Shown one piece after another: positions 23,219 to 39,497 of a stretch of DNA of 47,136 nt. The notes beneath the pieces are model-generated. The model did no database searches. It was not told the DNA's origin and saw only the letters and a program-made list of their open reading frames with translations. Source of the stretch: Intoshia linei (lineage: Eukaryota > Orthonectida > Rhopaluridae); the NCBI GenBank assembly GCA_001642005.1, contig LWCA01000149.1:1-47136 (forward strand). Direction: 5' to 3'. The position numbers were made by a program, and so were the translations under genes. Position 1 is the stretch's first letter; each line of letters starts with the position of its first letter.

Positions 23219-23977
23219 TTACATTGTATTGTTCAACGTTGAAAGACACTTCATGGGTTTCTGATTTCGAAGTTTTTTCAGGTATGGAAGTGCGATAAAA
23301 TTCAGATGTAATTCCAAGAAAAGAGTCTTAACTGTTGAAATAATATTTTTATATAATTGAAACCTTCCGAGGCAATAGATGGATTTTTTATGCAGGATGC
23401 TACAGTTAACGTAATAAAATTTTGTGAAGCTATGATTAATCGTTTTAAATCTTGATGCATCCAATTAGCAACATTGATTCCATTTACCTTAAATAAATAT
23501 ATTTTATAATTATTAAAATATTTATCAGCTTATAATACGAATAGTATGAGCGAACAGTGCCGTGTAAGGCTAAAATGTGCCAAATAAATTATTAAAAAAT
23601 TACTGAAATAGTAAAAACATTAAAATTAAATTGTACTACATTATTTTGATACATTATTACGAACATGACGGTACGGGTTCTTTACATGGCACTGTTGTTG
23701 AGTATTTATTTTTAACCTTAATGATAAAATCTCCAGTATGTAAACCAGATGATTCAGCTTTTCCATTAGAAGCGATATTGTCCACGTACTGCAAAGCAGG
23801 GTGATCTTTGCTAGGCAGAAAGTTATATTGTCCTGAAGCATTTTCATTTGATTTAATAACTATATCCCAAGGATAAATAAACTTTTCATATTAGAAATAT
23901 AATTACCGCCACGCACAGAAAATCCAAAACCATTTTCACCTTTTTCAATGAAAATATTACGTATGTAGTTGAATTCA
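23219..23977 (-). CDS. SHANK-like PDZ domain protein (C-terminal exons)
   Basis: Exons on the minus strand are 23977-23907, 23859-23717, 23487-23364 and 23331-23219, with phases consistent. They encode a PDZ domain: IRNIFIEKGENGFGFSVRG (the GFGF carboxylate-binding loop), a long insert (SNENASGQYNFLPSKDHP), ALQYVDNIASNGKAESSGL, HTGDFIIKVNGINVANWMHQ and IIASQNFITLTVAS. The order and the long beta-B/beta-C loop followed by PALQYV match SHANK PDZ domains best. SHANKs are postsynaptic scaffolds in animals with nerves. Here only a short tail follows the PDZ to a TAA, with no proline-rich region or SAM domain. The upstream exons (ankyrin, SH3, start codon) are not identified, so this is a partial model. 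Confidence 0.8.
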
Positions 23978-25615
23978 CTAAATTTTCATGTAAGTATATT
24001 TTAATAATATTAATTGATTCCTTAAATATATAAAATTGAATTCCTGTGTGTTTTACCGTATATTTAAAAAATTGACAGTCGTAGAATTTAAAAAACCCAA
24101 TCTAATACAGTTTTTCGCAGGGATGTTGATATCTATTTTTTAGTTTCCGAATTTGAGTCCTTCAGTGTTACAAACCAAAATTTCCCTTTTGTTTAAAAAT
24201 AAAATCAACCCTAAAATTTAATAAAACATACATTTGAATTTTTTTAAAAAAAATAATCCATGGTTTTCATAATGAAAATTCACTTTTTTGATGTTGCTAT
24301 TTATGATAATGCTTATGATTTTAAAAACTATCCCACAATGTATGATGCATAAAATTCTAGAACTTTTATTATTTTTATTAAAAAGGGTAATTTGTGATTT
24401 TGGCCATGAAGATATAAGATTTTGAAATTGAAATTTATCATCATAGTGATGATTTCGAAATTTTATCAGATGGTGTTTTTTATATTTTTAAAACTCATTT
24501 GAATTTTAAAAAAAGGATAATTTTAGTTTTTGACCTGGAACGACTCAATTTCTGAAAATTAAATTTAACATAAAACATCACATTCGAAAAACTGTATCAG
24601 AAATGGACATTCTTAAGCCTAAGCCTCTTGCTTTCTTAAATAAAATGGAACAAACAAATAAATAAAAAAAAATTGATTTTTAATTAAATTACTTTATGTG
24701 TAATGCACATTGTGCATACTATGTATGTAAGGATTTACCCTTATACATTTTAAAATAAATTTATCGATAAAAATATTTTTAATTATTTTTATTTATGGTA
24801 AATTTCTATCGCTTACCAACCCTAGTGATGATCTATGTGGATGTTGATTTTGACAAGTTTAAAGTCTCAAGAAGAGATCCGTCCCATGAAAATAATGTTA
24901 ATTGAAATAATGAAAAATTTAACGTCTGATCATTAACGTTATCCAGTTGATTTCTATAACATGCCACAAAACGTAGACCCCAATATACAAATTTAAAAAA
25001 TTAGATTAATGTTGTTGTACCGGATTATTTGCAGGGTATTAATTGGTATGATCAATAAAATATAAGATAATTTTGTCAGAATTAAAATATTTTTAATCAT
25101 TACTTTTCATTTATAATTATGTTGCCCTGATGATTGGAATCATCATTTAACCCTAACTTTTTGGCTTTTCCCTTACAAACTGTTAGAGAAAACTCCAATA
25201 TTGAGGTCAAATAAAAATAGACTTAGCTAAAATTAGAGTAAATAATGTTCATTAATTAATAACTGATTAAAAACAGATGAAATCCTAAAATTTTCTGGTA
25301 CTGTATAATTATAATATAATATTATAATATACACTTTTTTTTATCGATAAAAATATTTTGATAAATTGCCAGCGCTAGATTTAACAAATTTTAATCAAAT
25401 TTTAAAATGGTGGCAGTACAATGTACATGTAATGTATCTGGAAATATGAAAAAACGCTTGTAAAGTGTAATTTACGCATATTAAATTTTAAGGTTGCCCA
25501 AATTCTGCATTTTATAATAATTTCCATAAATTTCTAAATGAAAAATTGGCAAGTCACAGTAAGTCTTTGACTTTTGAAATGATGAAATAATATTATCATT
25601 TTTATGCTGAAACAA
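23978..25615. repeat. Head-to-head copies of the dispersed repeat
   Basis: The segment 24060-24230 carries reverse-oriented modules (GACAGTCGTAGAATTT, AATACAGTTTTTCGCAGGGA, GAGTCCTTCAGTGTTA). The segment 24370-24610 carries forward ones (GGCCATGAAGATATAAGATT, GACTCAATTTCTGAAAATTA, CGAAAAACTGTATCAGAA). Together they form an inverted arrangement. Some of this may be an intron of the PDZ gene. From 24.7 to 25.6 kb I see no gene and no clear repeat. Confidence 0.6.
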
Positions 25616-26580
25616 TTAAAACCTTTTTAAAAAGGCAGCACAACTTTGATCATACAGGTTGTCTTTGTTTTTGGTTAGTAATATAAGTCTTTGATGTCTT
25701 TCAATATCCTTATTGCTTTGATTTACTTCGTTAGAATCCAATTTATTGTAATAATCTTGGTTAGAAGCATTTTGTCTAATTAGTGGTGATCTATTCATAC
25801 AAAAAGATGTGGAAGGTTTTTTAATTCTTAAAGGATTCAAATGATTCCCACTTTGAGACATTTCAGATTGTGTATATTTTCTATCAGACATTGCGCGTCT
25901 GATGCTAAGTTTTGGAGTTAGTTTTTTGGTAAACTTTTTTAATTTAGGTGTGTGGGAACGTACAGGTGTTTGAGGTTGCGCATCATAATTTTTAATATTT
26001 TGTAATGCAATTACGTCAATTTCTGGTGCATTTTTTGTACCAGGTTTAGAAATGACTATAGCTTTTTTCAAATTGGATGAATGTAAAAGTTCATTCATGA
26101 AACCTTGAGATAAACGACGATTAACAGTTTTAATCGCGACAGATTCATTGATGTATTTTGATGGCATAATAAAAACAGGGGCATTTTCTGAATAAATAAT
26201 TTTTCCTGGTTGTGTAACAACTTGTCCATTTGGTAACATTTTTCTGGAAGGCGCTGTTTTATAGCAAATTTTAACTGGAACGCCACTATCAAATGTACTT
26301 AAACTTTTAACAGGTTCCACATGTTCATTTTCTAAAAAAACTTTTTCATCACTTATTGAAGTTAAATGCCAATTGCTATTAGATTTGTAAGTTTTTGAGT
26401 TTGACAAATCTGTTATATTTTTACCAATATCAAATCTCTTGTGTGTTTGATCAACGTTTGAATTTTTTATGATTTTAGTCTTATGTCCATCATTTTTATA
26501 GTTCTGATTTGTTGTTTTTGTGATTGAATCAGATATACTTTTTGGTACAAATTTTCCTCTTAATTTGTCATCCATTTTTC
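25616..26580 (-). CDS. Basic low-complexity protein of unknown function
   Basis: A single 319-residue frame runs from ATG 26575 to TAA 25616. An acceptor-like TTAAATTTAG ends four bases before the ATG, suggesting a 5' UTR intron or a trans-splice site. The N-terminal third is K/N/S/T-rich. A more ordered middle contains VKICYKTAPSRKMLPNGQVV, PGKIIYSENAPVFIMPSKY and RLSQGFMNELLHSSNLKKAI. The C-terminal part is basic (KLKKFTKKLTPKLSIRRAMS) and ends SCAAFLKRF. No signal peptide, membrane segment or family is recognised. It could be a cytoskeletal or nuclear adaptor, but the sequence does not show this. Confidence 0.55.
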
Positions 26581-31516
<4,936 letters not shown>

Positions 31517-31566
31517 TATTTAAATTCATAATAATAAATATAAACAATGACACAAGATAATACACA

Positions 31567-34352
31567 TTAACTTTGAAATATATGTTGGGGTAATTTTCCA
31601 GTTCCTTTGAGTACTACAAATTTAGATACAGCCATTTCATAGTTCCATTTATTGTCAGAAAGACACTTTTCTGCATAATATGGTTTCAAATTTGAAGTTT
31701 GAATCAACCGTGTAACCAAACTTGCTCTATCAAGAGTAGCACAGTTTGGTTTTTTGTCGACACCAACATTGAACATTTCTGTGTTTGCTTTGTCATTGGA
31801 ACTTTCAAAAATGTCAAATTTTGTAGGATTTGAACTTAAATCGTCAAGTGATTTTGCATTACCAAATGGACTGATAATCGGTTCCGATGACAGTTTTGTA
31901 GACATATTATATCTTGCATTCCTATGTTGTTTATCTTCCGTGTTTAGAGAAGAAAATTTGTTGTGAAAATTTTGCTTTTTCTGGTTTCTTTGAGGTTTAT
32001 TTCCAATTCTGTTATGACTAAATTTGCTTCTGGCTACTTCAACTTTTTGATTTCTAACATGTTCTCTTGCTTTATTAACGAATTCGAAATCTTGTGAATA
32101 TTCAGTCATCCATTCTTTAAATTGTATATCTGTTGGATCGGAAATTGTCAACATTTCATTTCCAATTAAAAACCTAAGAATGTAAAATTTAAATAAAATG
32201 TAAATTTACCCATTTCCTTCGTTAATTAAATTAAAAACTCGCGAAAATGAGACCAAAACGTCCATATCAGCTAAAAAAATTAAAATACATTACATTAAAT
32301 TGAAATTACTTCTTCTGAAAATTCCATTTAGTACTATTCCAATAAACGTCTCCTAAAACATTTAAATTTCAATTGTAAATATTATTACGCTTTGATGGAA
32401 AATGTCAACATTAAGACTTTTAATATAATGAGTTGTTTTACAAAAAGAGTCTTTAAAATATGCAATTAAACTAATTTTGCAGGATATTACAGCTTTTGCT
32501 AAATAATTTATTTATTAAACTTGATATATTAACCGTTATATTCAGATTTGTAGAGATTTTGATTAGACCTGCCAATTATTTCTTTGATATATTTACTAAA
32601 GTAATAAAATATTGTAATTATTAAATAATACGAGGTATTCGTTGCAGCTGAAATAGAAAACATTGGATTATCAAAATAATAGTTAATTAGTTTTGCTCTG
32701 TCTTCACTGTCAAACAAATTTATATAACTAAATAAAAAATAAAATGTATTGATAAAAACGATTACTTTTCCAAAAAAGGTTGAATTAAATTGAGGGCACT
32801 ATCAGTTGGAGTAAAAAATCCTTGAATTGGAGGTAAACATGTGTTTTGTGAGGCTTCCTCTGAAAAATCAAAATGCAAACCGACAGGTTTAGCAAATTTA
32901 AGAAATGGAAACAACTCGGCCAATTTACTAAAATAATAATAATTTAAATTTGCAAACGTTAAATTTGAAAATAGTTAGATTGTCCAACTGCATATGCAGT
33001 AGACAACACATAATTACAAAATGTATGTTCATAATAAATCAACAGTATGATTTTTAATATTTTTAGCAATAATTCGTATGTTGAATACTATAATGTTGAA
33101 ATATCATTTTTTCATCAATTTCATTTAGTGTTGGAAAATTTAATATTTTTTAATTAAACTGTCGTATATTTATACTTTTTCCAGTTTGAATACTGTGTGG
33201 TTGGATTATTCTCGGCTAAAACCTCTTCCAAGTGTTTTAAATTTCTGAGGTGTTTAAATTCCTTCAGATGAGCAATCTAATTTTAAGTAAATAAAACATT
33301 ATGTAAACCTGATTATTGGACAAATTCAAAGCTTTGAGACACGGAATAAATTCAATTATGTTATTGAAGTGGAATAAACTTTCAATCCCATTTCCACTAA
33401 TGTCCAAATTCTCCAACTATAAATATATTTTACTAGTAAATATTTAAGTACCGTAGGATAGCATTCAAATATTAGGGAAAATATGAACCACAGATGAGAT
33501 GCTGTGTTTAAAAATATTGAAATGTTATGTTCTCTAAGTTCTAAATGGTCAATTAACGTATATATTAACAATCCATACGTGGATCAGAACTAATACTGCC
33601 AAGGTTTACCATATTTTTTTCTTTGGAATATCGACCATATAACACTTGCTAAAATTACATTTAAGTACTGTCAACTAATATTGCATAGTTTACAATTATT
33701 TAACTTACGCGAAAAATTAATTGATGTTCTACTGATGTAATGCATTTAGAAAGTTTACAGTTTGAAGCATACACATAAACAAGAAACTAAAATATTATAA
33801 TTACGTTCTTTAAAAAAAAAAACTGGTTGGTTATTGAAAATGCAGTTGGCTTTTGAGATAGATCTCAATTTAACAGACAAAAAATATTCTTTGACATAAA
33901 ATATCACATTTGATGTTTCAAGGTGATACTAAATTAACAATTTTTACGATACATCAAATTTATCATACCCCAAAGTGATCAAAAGATTCAACTTCCAAAA
34001 TCAGGTTCAAAAGATTCATCAATACATCCTTATTAATAAATTTTCCATTGGTTATCTGTAAAATTAACCCTATAAAATTATAGTTTATAAAATATACTTT
34101 CACAGTCCAACAATCTGGTTCAATATTGTTTGCATCAAATCTTCTCCCTTTTCTGAATTAAAACAATAAATACAATACAATATCATACTAACTTGGAAGA
34201 ATATTGTTTAAACCGTGGTGCCCGCGTTGGATTGTAATTTAGCCGGTTATTTCTTGTAGGTTCACTGTTGTCTAAATAAATTATATCGCAATATAAATAA
34301 GTAACATACAATTATTGGTAGATCTATACTTGCTTCGATAACGATTATTCAT
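31567..34352 (-). CDS. NXF1: NXF1/TAP-like mRNA export factor
   Basis: The ATG is at 34352. Exons read from splice sites include 34352-34310, 34271-34193, 34152-34098, 34055-33969, 33928-33824, 33786-33709, 33648-33579, 33540-33452, 33416-33309, 33276-33176, 32927-32766 and 32727-32534, then three or so more to TAA 31567. Domains in order: a short basic N-terminus; an RRM-like domain (DCWTVKITNGKFINKDVLMN); leucine-rich repeats (LENLDISGNGIESL, CLKALNLSNNQ); an NTF2-like domain (DSEDRAKLINYYFDNPMFSI, FIGIVLNGIF, SFSRVFNLINEG); a disordered linker; and a C-terminal TAP-C/UBA domain (YYAEKCLSDNKWNYEMAVSK). NXF1 carries mRNPs through nuclear pores. The N-terminus is far shorter than the RG-rich human one. 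Most introns are 33-60 nt. Confidence 0.95.
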
Positions 34353-37060
34353 TTTTAGATTCTATATAAATTTGAAGTATTGTTTATTTTAAATCAATAT
34401 ATTGTTGTTAGTAACAACTTGTTACTAATCATCAGAGAGTCTCTGACTAATCAATCAATTCAGTCTGAATCAATTTTATTATCAATTGCTATTATCAACA
34501 TTCAACATTAAGTGTTGAATCAACTTGATATGGTGTACTCTACTAGACTCTACGTCGGTGATTCTCAAACTTTTTTACCACAGCGCGCACTAGTCATCAA
34601 TTAAAAATTTTGGAGGGACCATGTATAATATTTTAAAAGTTTATACTACATGGAAAGAAATTATGAGGTTCACAACTAAGAATTATTCAGGTAAATTGAC
34701 TTTAAAGAGATTCTACCGTACTATACAATTTTTTTAATTCTACCAAAAAAAATGAATTTAATAATAAAATCTTACTTAATCTGCTACACGACTATTATAA
34801 TAATTGATAATTATCAATCCTTTAAAGTAAAGTGACCAGAAAAATACATACTATCACTTATAGTTTATTTGGAATAAATTTTAAGCCGAAAATTTTTATT
34901 CGTCATCATAGATAAGTAGTTTGGCTTTACGTTTATCACCAAATAAATTAAAATATATAGTACGTATTTTTTCTGGCTACTATATTTAAAGGTACTACAT
35001 TATAAAATTTTTTAAATTAAATTGAATTATTCCCACTTAATTTTATTTGGTTAGGATTTTTGTAAAGAATTTTAGAGACTAATTTGTGATCCCATTTATT
35101 TAATTTATTAGAGAGAATCAGTGTATAATCTTAAAAATAAAGTTAAAGCAGTACAATCCTAAAAATTGTCACAAATAGCTTAAATTCCAGAAAAAATAAA
35201 ATTGTAAATACCGGCTTTGTCTTTTTCAATTTGATGAATCATCAGTATATCCTTACTAAGTATTCCTTATTTATACATAAAAAATGTATAAAGTAAAATA
35301 GTTAAAAATGAATGCCTGTTTATTTGTTCCAGTTTATTTAAAAAAGTATGGAAAGTTGAATTTTAACAATTCCATATTCTTATAACCGTTTTTGCAGAGT
35401 GATGATTGCAAATTTCAATTTCAGAAATTGAGTCCTTCAAGGTTAAAAACCCGTTCTAGATTATTACTAATTACTAAACTAGACCCAAATTACCCTTGTT
35501 TGTAAAAATTAAGAAAGTTTTATAATGTTATACAACATAAATCCGGAATGGTTTTTAAATTCATAAACATCATCATAAATAGTAACCTCAAAAAAGGTAA
35601 TTTTCACTGTCAAAAACCCAGATTACTCTTTTTTTAAAAATTGGAACATCCCTAGAATTTAATTTTTTTTGGATGATACAGTTATATCCAGTAAACACAC
35701 ACAATTAAAATTTCGGTCTGATTAAGTGGCACCTTCATGGTCAAAAAAGCACTTTAGTATTCATTTTTTATTATATTATTTTATTAACAAAAACTGTTTT
35801 GTAATTTGTTGTAACAAGTTTGTAAAACAAAAAATTTGAAATAATTAATTCAGTCGTACGATTAAAAAAAAGAGATTATTCTAATACAGCTCATTCCAGT
35901 TGATATAAATACAAAATTTTATCCCCTGCGAAAACTGTATTAGAGACTTGATTTGTTTAAATTCTACGACTGTCTATTTTTTAAATATTAAATATTATTT
36001 TAAATGTGTATTACACATTGTATGTGCCTATTATTAGAATTAAAAAACCCAAATCGTTGGCTCGTATTAGATACGTCAATGTCCTTTCTACACCTCACCG
36101 TCTCTACTACTCATTCATACGTATATGAGCTCACTGGGTTGAACAGTCTTTATGTGCAAGTTGACTGTAAATAAAAATGATTATTTGCCTAAGGAGGTGT
36201 AAATGGAAACAATGTATATTCGGGATTGTACAGATGTAAGAACAGCTATGATGGGATCATGGTTTAACCTAATATAAATTAGTATTTACGAATATAGATG
36301 AATTATTGTAATAATTTTGAAATGAACTGGGATACAAAAGACTGAAATACATTTTATAAAAAAAAGCTTAAATTGAGAATATAAACTTAAATTTTATTAA
36401 TAAACCATATATTGATTTCATAATAAATTGGTATTAGTAAATTATAGTATAACTTTCAGGTATAAGTTATAACGTACCATTTTCCACTAATTATATATTC
36501 AAATTTGATAACTACTTCAATCCATAATATAAAAGGATATCACTTTAATATGTATAACTAGTTAAATAATTCAATAAACCATTGCAATGTATTGCAGTCG
36601 TGTCTAATTTTTATTGAATTCATAAAATGCAATTATTTTTGATGAACATAAAAATTAAAAAGAATTATTATGTACATTCTGAATGTATATTTTATTCGTA
36701 AAGTCGTCGTATCCGAATCAAATACTGATGTTTAATAAACATACATTTAACAATGTACATAACGCACTATAAAAACAATGTTATCAAATGAAATAGGAAT
36801 TAACTAGAATATCTCTTTGGAAATGAAATTACAAGTATTGCATAAATACATATATTGTGATCTATTTATTGCCGTTTTAATTGAATATTTAAGTTGGTTT
36901 ATTTTTTATTGACAAAATTGTATAACAATATCTGAAAAAAATTGTAACTATATTAAAGTACAGTTTTAGAGAATTTGTATCAAATCCAGTTTTATCAAGT
37001 AGTTGAAAAGTACGTAGTTTTCATTATTCTCAATACAAGTAAATTGTTATACACATAAAC
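34353..37060. repeat. Repeat-rich spacer between NXF1 and TENT5
   Basis: The segment from 34555 (GGTGATTCTCAAACTTTTTTA) resembles a hAT end. A block at about 35090-35205 (AATCCTAAAAATTGTCACAA, AAATTCCAGAAAAAATAAAA) recurs at 40350-40510 and inverted at 18000-18120. The span 35330-35980 carries CA-family modules in inverted order (TTTCAGAAATTGAGTCCTTC early, CTGCGAAAACTGTATTAGAG late). The stretch 36050-36280 is less AT-rich, with a short frame starting METMYIRDCTD at 36203 followed by a donor-like GTAAGAAC; its nature is unknown. The two flanking genes are divergent, so promoters for both should lie here. Confidence 0.6.
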
Positions 37061-37061
37061 A

Positions 37062-37088
37062 ATGTCCAAAAATACAATATTCATTTGA
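37062..37088 (+). promoter_or_regulatory. Short uORF just upstream of the TENT5 start
   Basis: ATG at 37062 opens an eight-codon frame (MSKNTIFI) closed by TGA at 37086-37088, four bases before the main ATG at 37093. If the transcript starts upstream, this could lower or condition translation of the main frame through re-initiation. Whether it is in the mature 5' UTR is not shown by sequence. Confidence 0.5.
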
Positions 37089-37092
37089 AGAA

Positions 37093-39497
37093 ATGAGTTC
37101 TCTATTACTTATGAAATCTAAACGTACGATGAATACTAGATGTTCCACTTTTGAAAATCGGAATGTAAGCTACTTAGACATAGAAAACCCAAAGAACGGC
37201 CAAAATGGCTTATCCAGTTGCAGTGATGTGGAAAGCGATCTTTCTGAACATTCAAATATTTCTGCCAATACCAAATTCAAAACAGTCCACAAAAAGCCAC
37301 AACTGAAACTCAACAAAACGAAATCAGTTCCACATCTCCCCAGCTGCAGTAACTCTGCTATTCACAAGACATATTCTCATCAGAATTTAAATAACCATCG
37401 TCATGCAAATTACAATAAAAATATGTCGAATTTATTTACTAAAAATTGGACCACATTGCAAAATTCGAAATATTTTATATCCAACGAAATAAAGTACGAG
37501 TTGGCATCAACATCGTCGATTACGAATTCCATGCGGTTGAACAATGTCAAACTAAACAGTATAATGACACCTTCTCCAAACGAAAACGCCAGTGTTGACT
37601 TTAATAAAAAATCAATTAAGGTAATTTGTTAATTAAAATGAAAATTATCTAATTTCAATTTAGTTTTTGTCCCAAAAACAAAAATTTCGATTAGCTAATA
37701 TATTGACCAGTAAAATTCCTATTCATGGAAAAGGCGATTTTCCTACTATAGACGTTGAGTTGATGGATTTTATAACGAAATTGGCAGATTCCATATCCTC
37801 GTCGCAAATTAATTTAAATGGAGTGCGTCTTAACGGCACAACAGCGTCTTATATCTTGGCAAATCCGGACTATAACAATACTGTCACTTACACAGACATT
37901 GATTTAATTTTCTGTGTTGATCTCTCTGATTCGCAAGCTTTCGAATTGGTGCGCACAGCCGTGTTTGAGACACTTCTAAGCTTGATTGAAGATTATTCAA
38001 TGTCTATAAACAATATTATAGACGCCTATGTAGTTAAAATGTTGAAAATTGACACTCCCAGTGATTGTTGGAGTCTTATTGCTCTGTCAAATAACCTGGG
38101 ACGCAATCTTGAAATAAAATTTGTTGACAAGATTCAGCGACAATTTGAATTTTCGTAAAAATTTTATTTTTTAATTTTAATTTATTCTTAGAGTTGATTC
38201 TTTTCAAATTGAGTTAATGCCATTATTAAAGGAAGGAGAATATGAATTTAATGATATGGATAATTCAGTCAATAGTACTTCTAGTTTGAGTTCATCGCTG
38301 GGTTCTATCACCTTCAATGATGTAAATTCGACTTTAAAGCCAAACCAAGAACCCCGAGACACTAATGTTATTAGAAAAATTGTATATAGTAATCTTTACG
38401 CGGAAAGCGTGTATGGAAATTTCAACATAGCTCTATACCACCTAAACCACAAAATGATTGTGACACGAGCTCCCGAGAATATTAGAGGTGGAGGTTTGTT
38501 AAAATATGTGTCATTAGTGTTACAAAACTATCGATTTAACAAATACAACGACATCAACAATTTAATTATATTTATGTGTTCAAGATTCTTTATCGACTTT
38601 AAAAAATTTGAAATGCAGAGAATCCAAATAGAAAAATATATCTCTTCTCACTTTATTGGAAATTATATACACAAGAAAAATTACCTAGAGTGTCTGTATT
38701 ATGTTATTCGAATGGGATCGATGTGTTTAATGCCATCGGATCTTTATAGGATCTTAGCATTTTTAGAAATGGGAGTTAAATACTGTCTCTATGTTCACGA
38801 TACGATTCAACATTATCCCATTTTAAAAGATTATTTTACTGAAAATATAGTATTTTATTATTCTAATGGAGGCCCAAAAATTCGATCAAGTTTCAAAACA
38901 ATGCTAAATATCGACCAAATTTTGAATCCAATGAAAACCACCTTTTCACCATTTCAAAGTCCATATTCGGACTTTTCCAATATCAAAACAGAATCTTTCG
39001 CATTTATTCACGTACCGCCACTGACAAAATATTATGGTCATGTAAATTTGCAATATAGAAATAGCTTTAACCAGAAATACCAGGCTTACTGCGGGCAGCC
39101 CTATTTCAACCCTTTTATTCCATCGTGTTTTTACAATCCTGTAAACCGCGGTGCCACGCCAAATTTAGGAAATGTAAATATTTCCAATTCTGGTTCGTCT
39201 GCTAATTTAGAAGACGAAAAACGTGATGTCAACCCTGACAATGGTGCTTACCCTGGCATTATGAATACAAGGTATCCAACACCAAATGTTACTCATGTTC
39301 CTAGGTTTTATCCAGTCATTCCTTTATATCACAAATACAATCAAACAAATTATTTATTGAACCAATCTCATTCAAGTCATGTAATGCGATCGAATGAACA
39401 CTGCTATGAACCAGGAATGTATTATACTCCGGTTAATTCAAATACAATAAACGACAAAATATGCTCAAATATGCCGAAACCAAACCAATACAAATAA
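37093..39497 (+). CDS. TENT5: TENT5/FAM46 non-canonical poly(A) polymerase
   Basis: Three exons (37093-37620, 37664-38154, 38192-39497) encode exactly 774 residues. The nucleotidyltransferase core spans about 185-500: IPIHGKGDFPT, VRLNGTTASYIL (the G-S/T loop), YTDIDLIF (metal-binding Asp at about 254 and 256), WSLIALSNNLGRNLEIKFVD, RQFEFSVDSFQIEL, SVYGNFNIALYHLNHKMIVT and RAPENIRGGGLLKY. These are diagnostic of the animal FAM46/TENT5 family, which adds poly(A) tails in the cytoplasm, often to ER-targeted mRNAs. The core is flanked by a 176-residue Ser/Asn/Lys-rich N-terminal extension and a Pro/Asn/Tyr-rich C-terminal tail of about 230 residues. This makes it nearly twice the usual 390-440. 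The two introns are 43 and 37 nt. Confidence 0.96.

Noticed and set aside
25616-26580. Doublecortin-like assignment for the basic protein at 25.6 kb.
   Set aside because: A few phrases looked suggestive, but the doublecortin motif order and key aromatic residues are not there.
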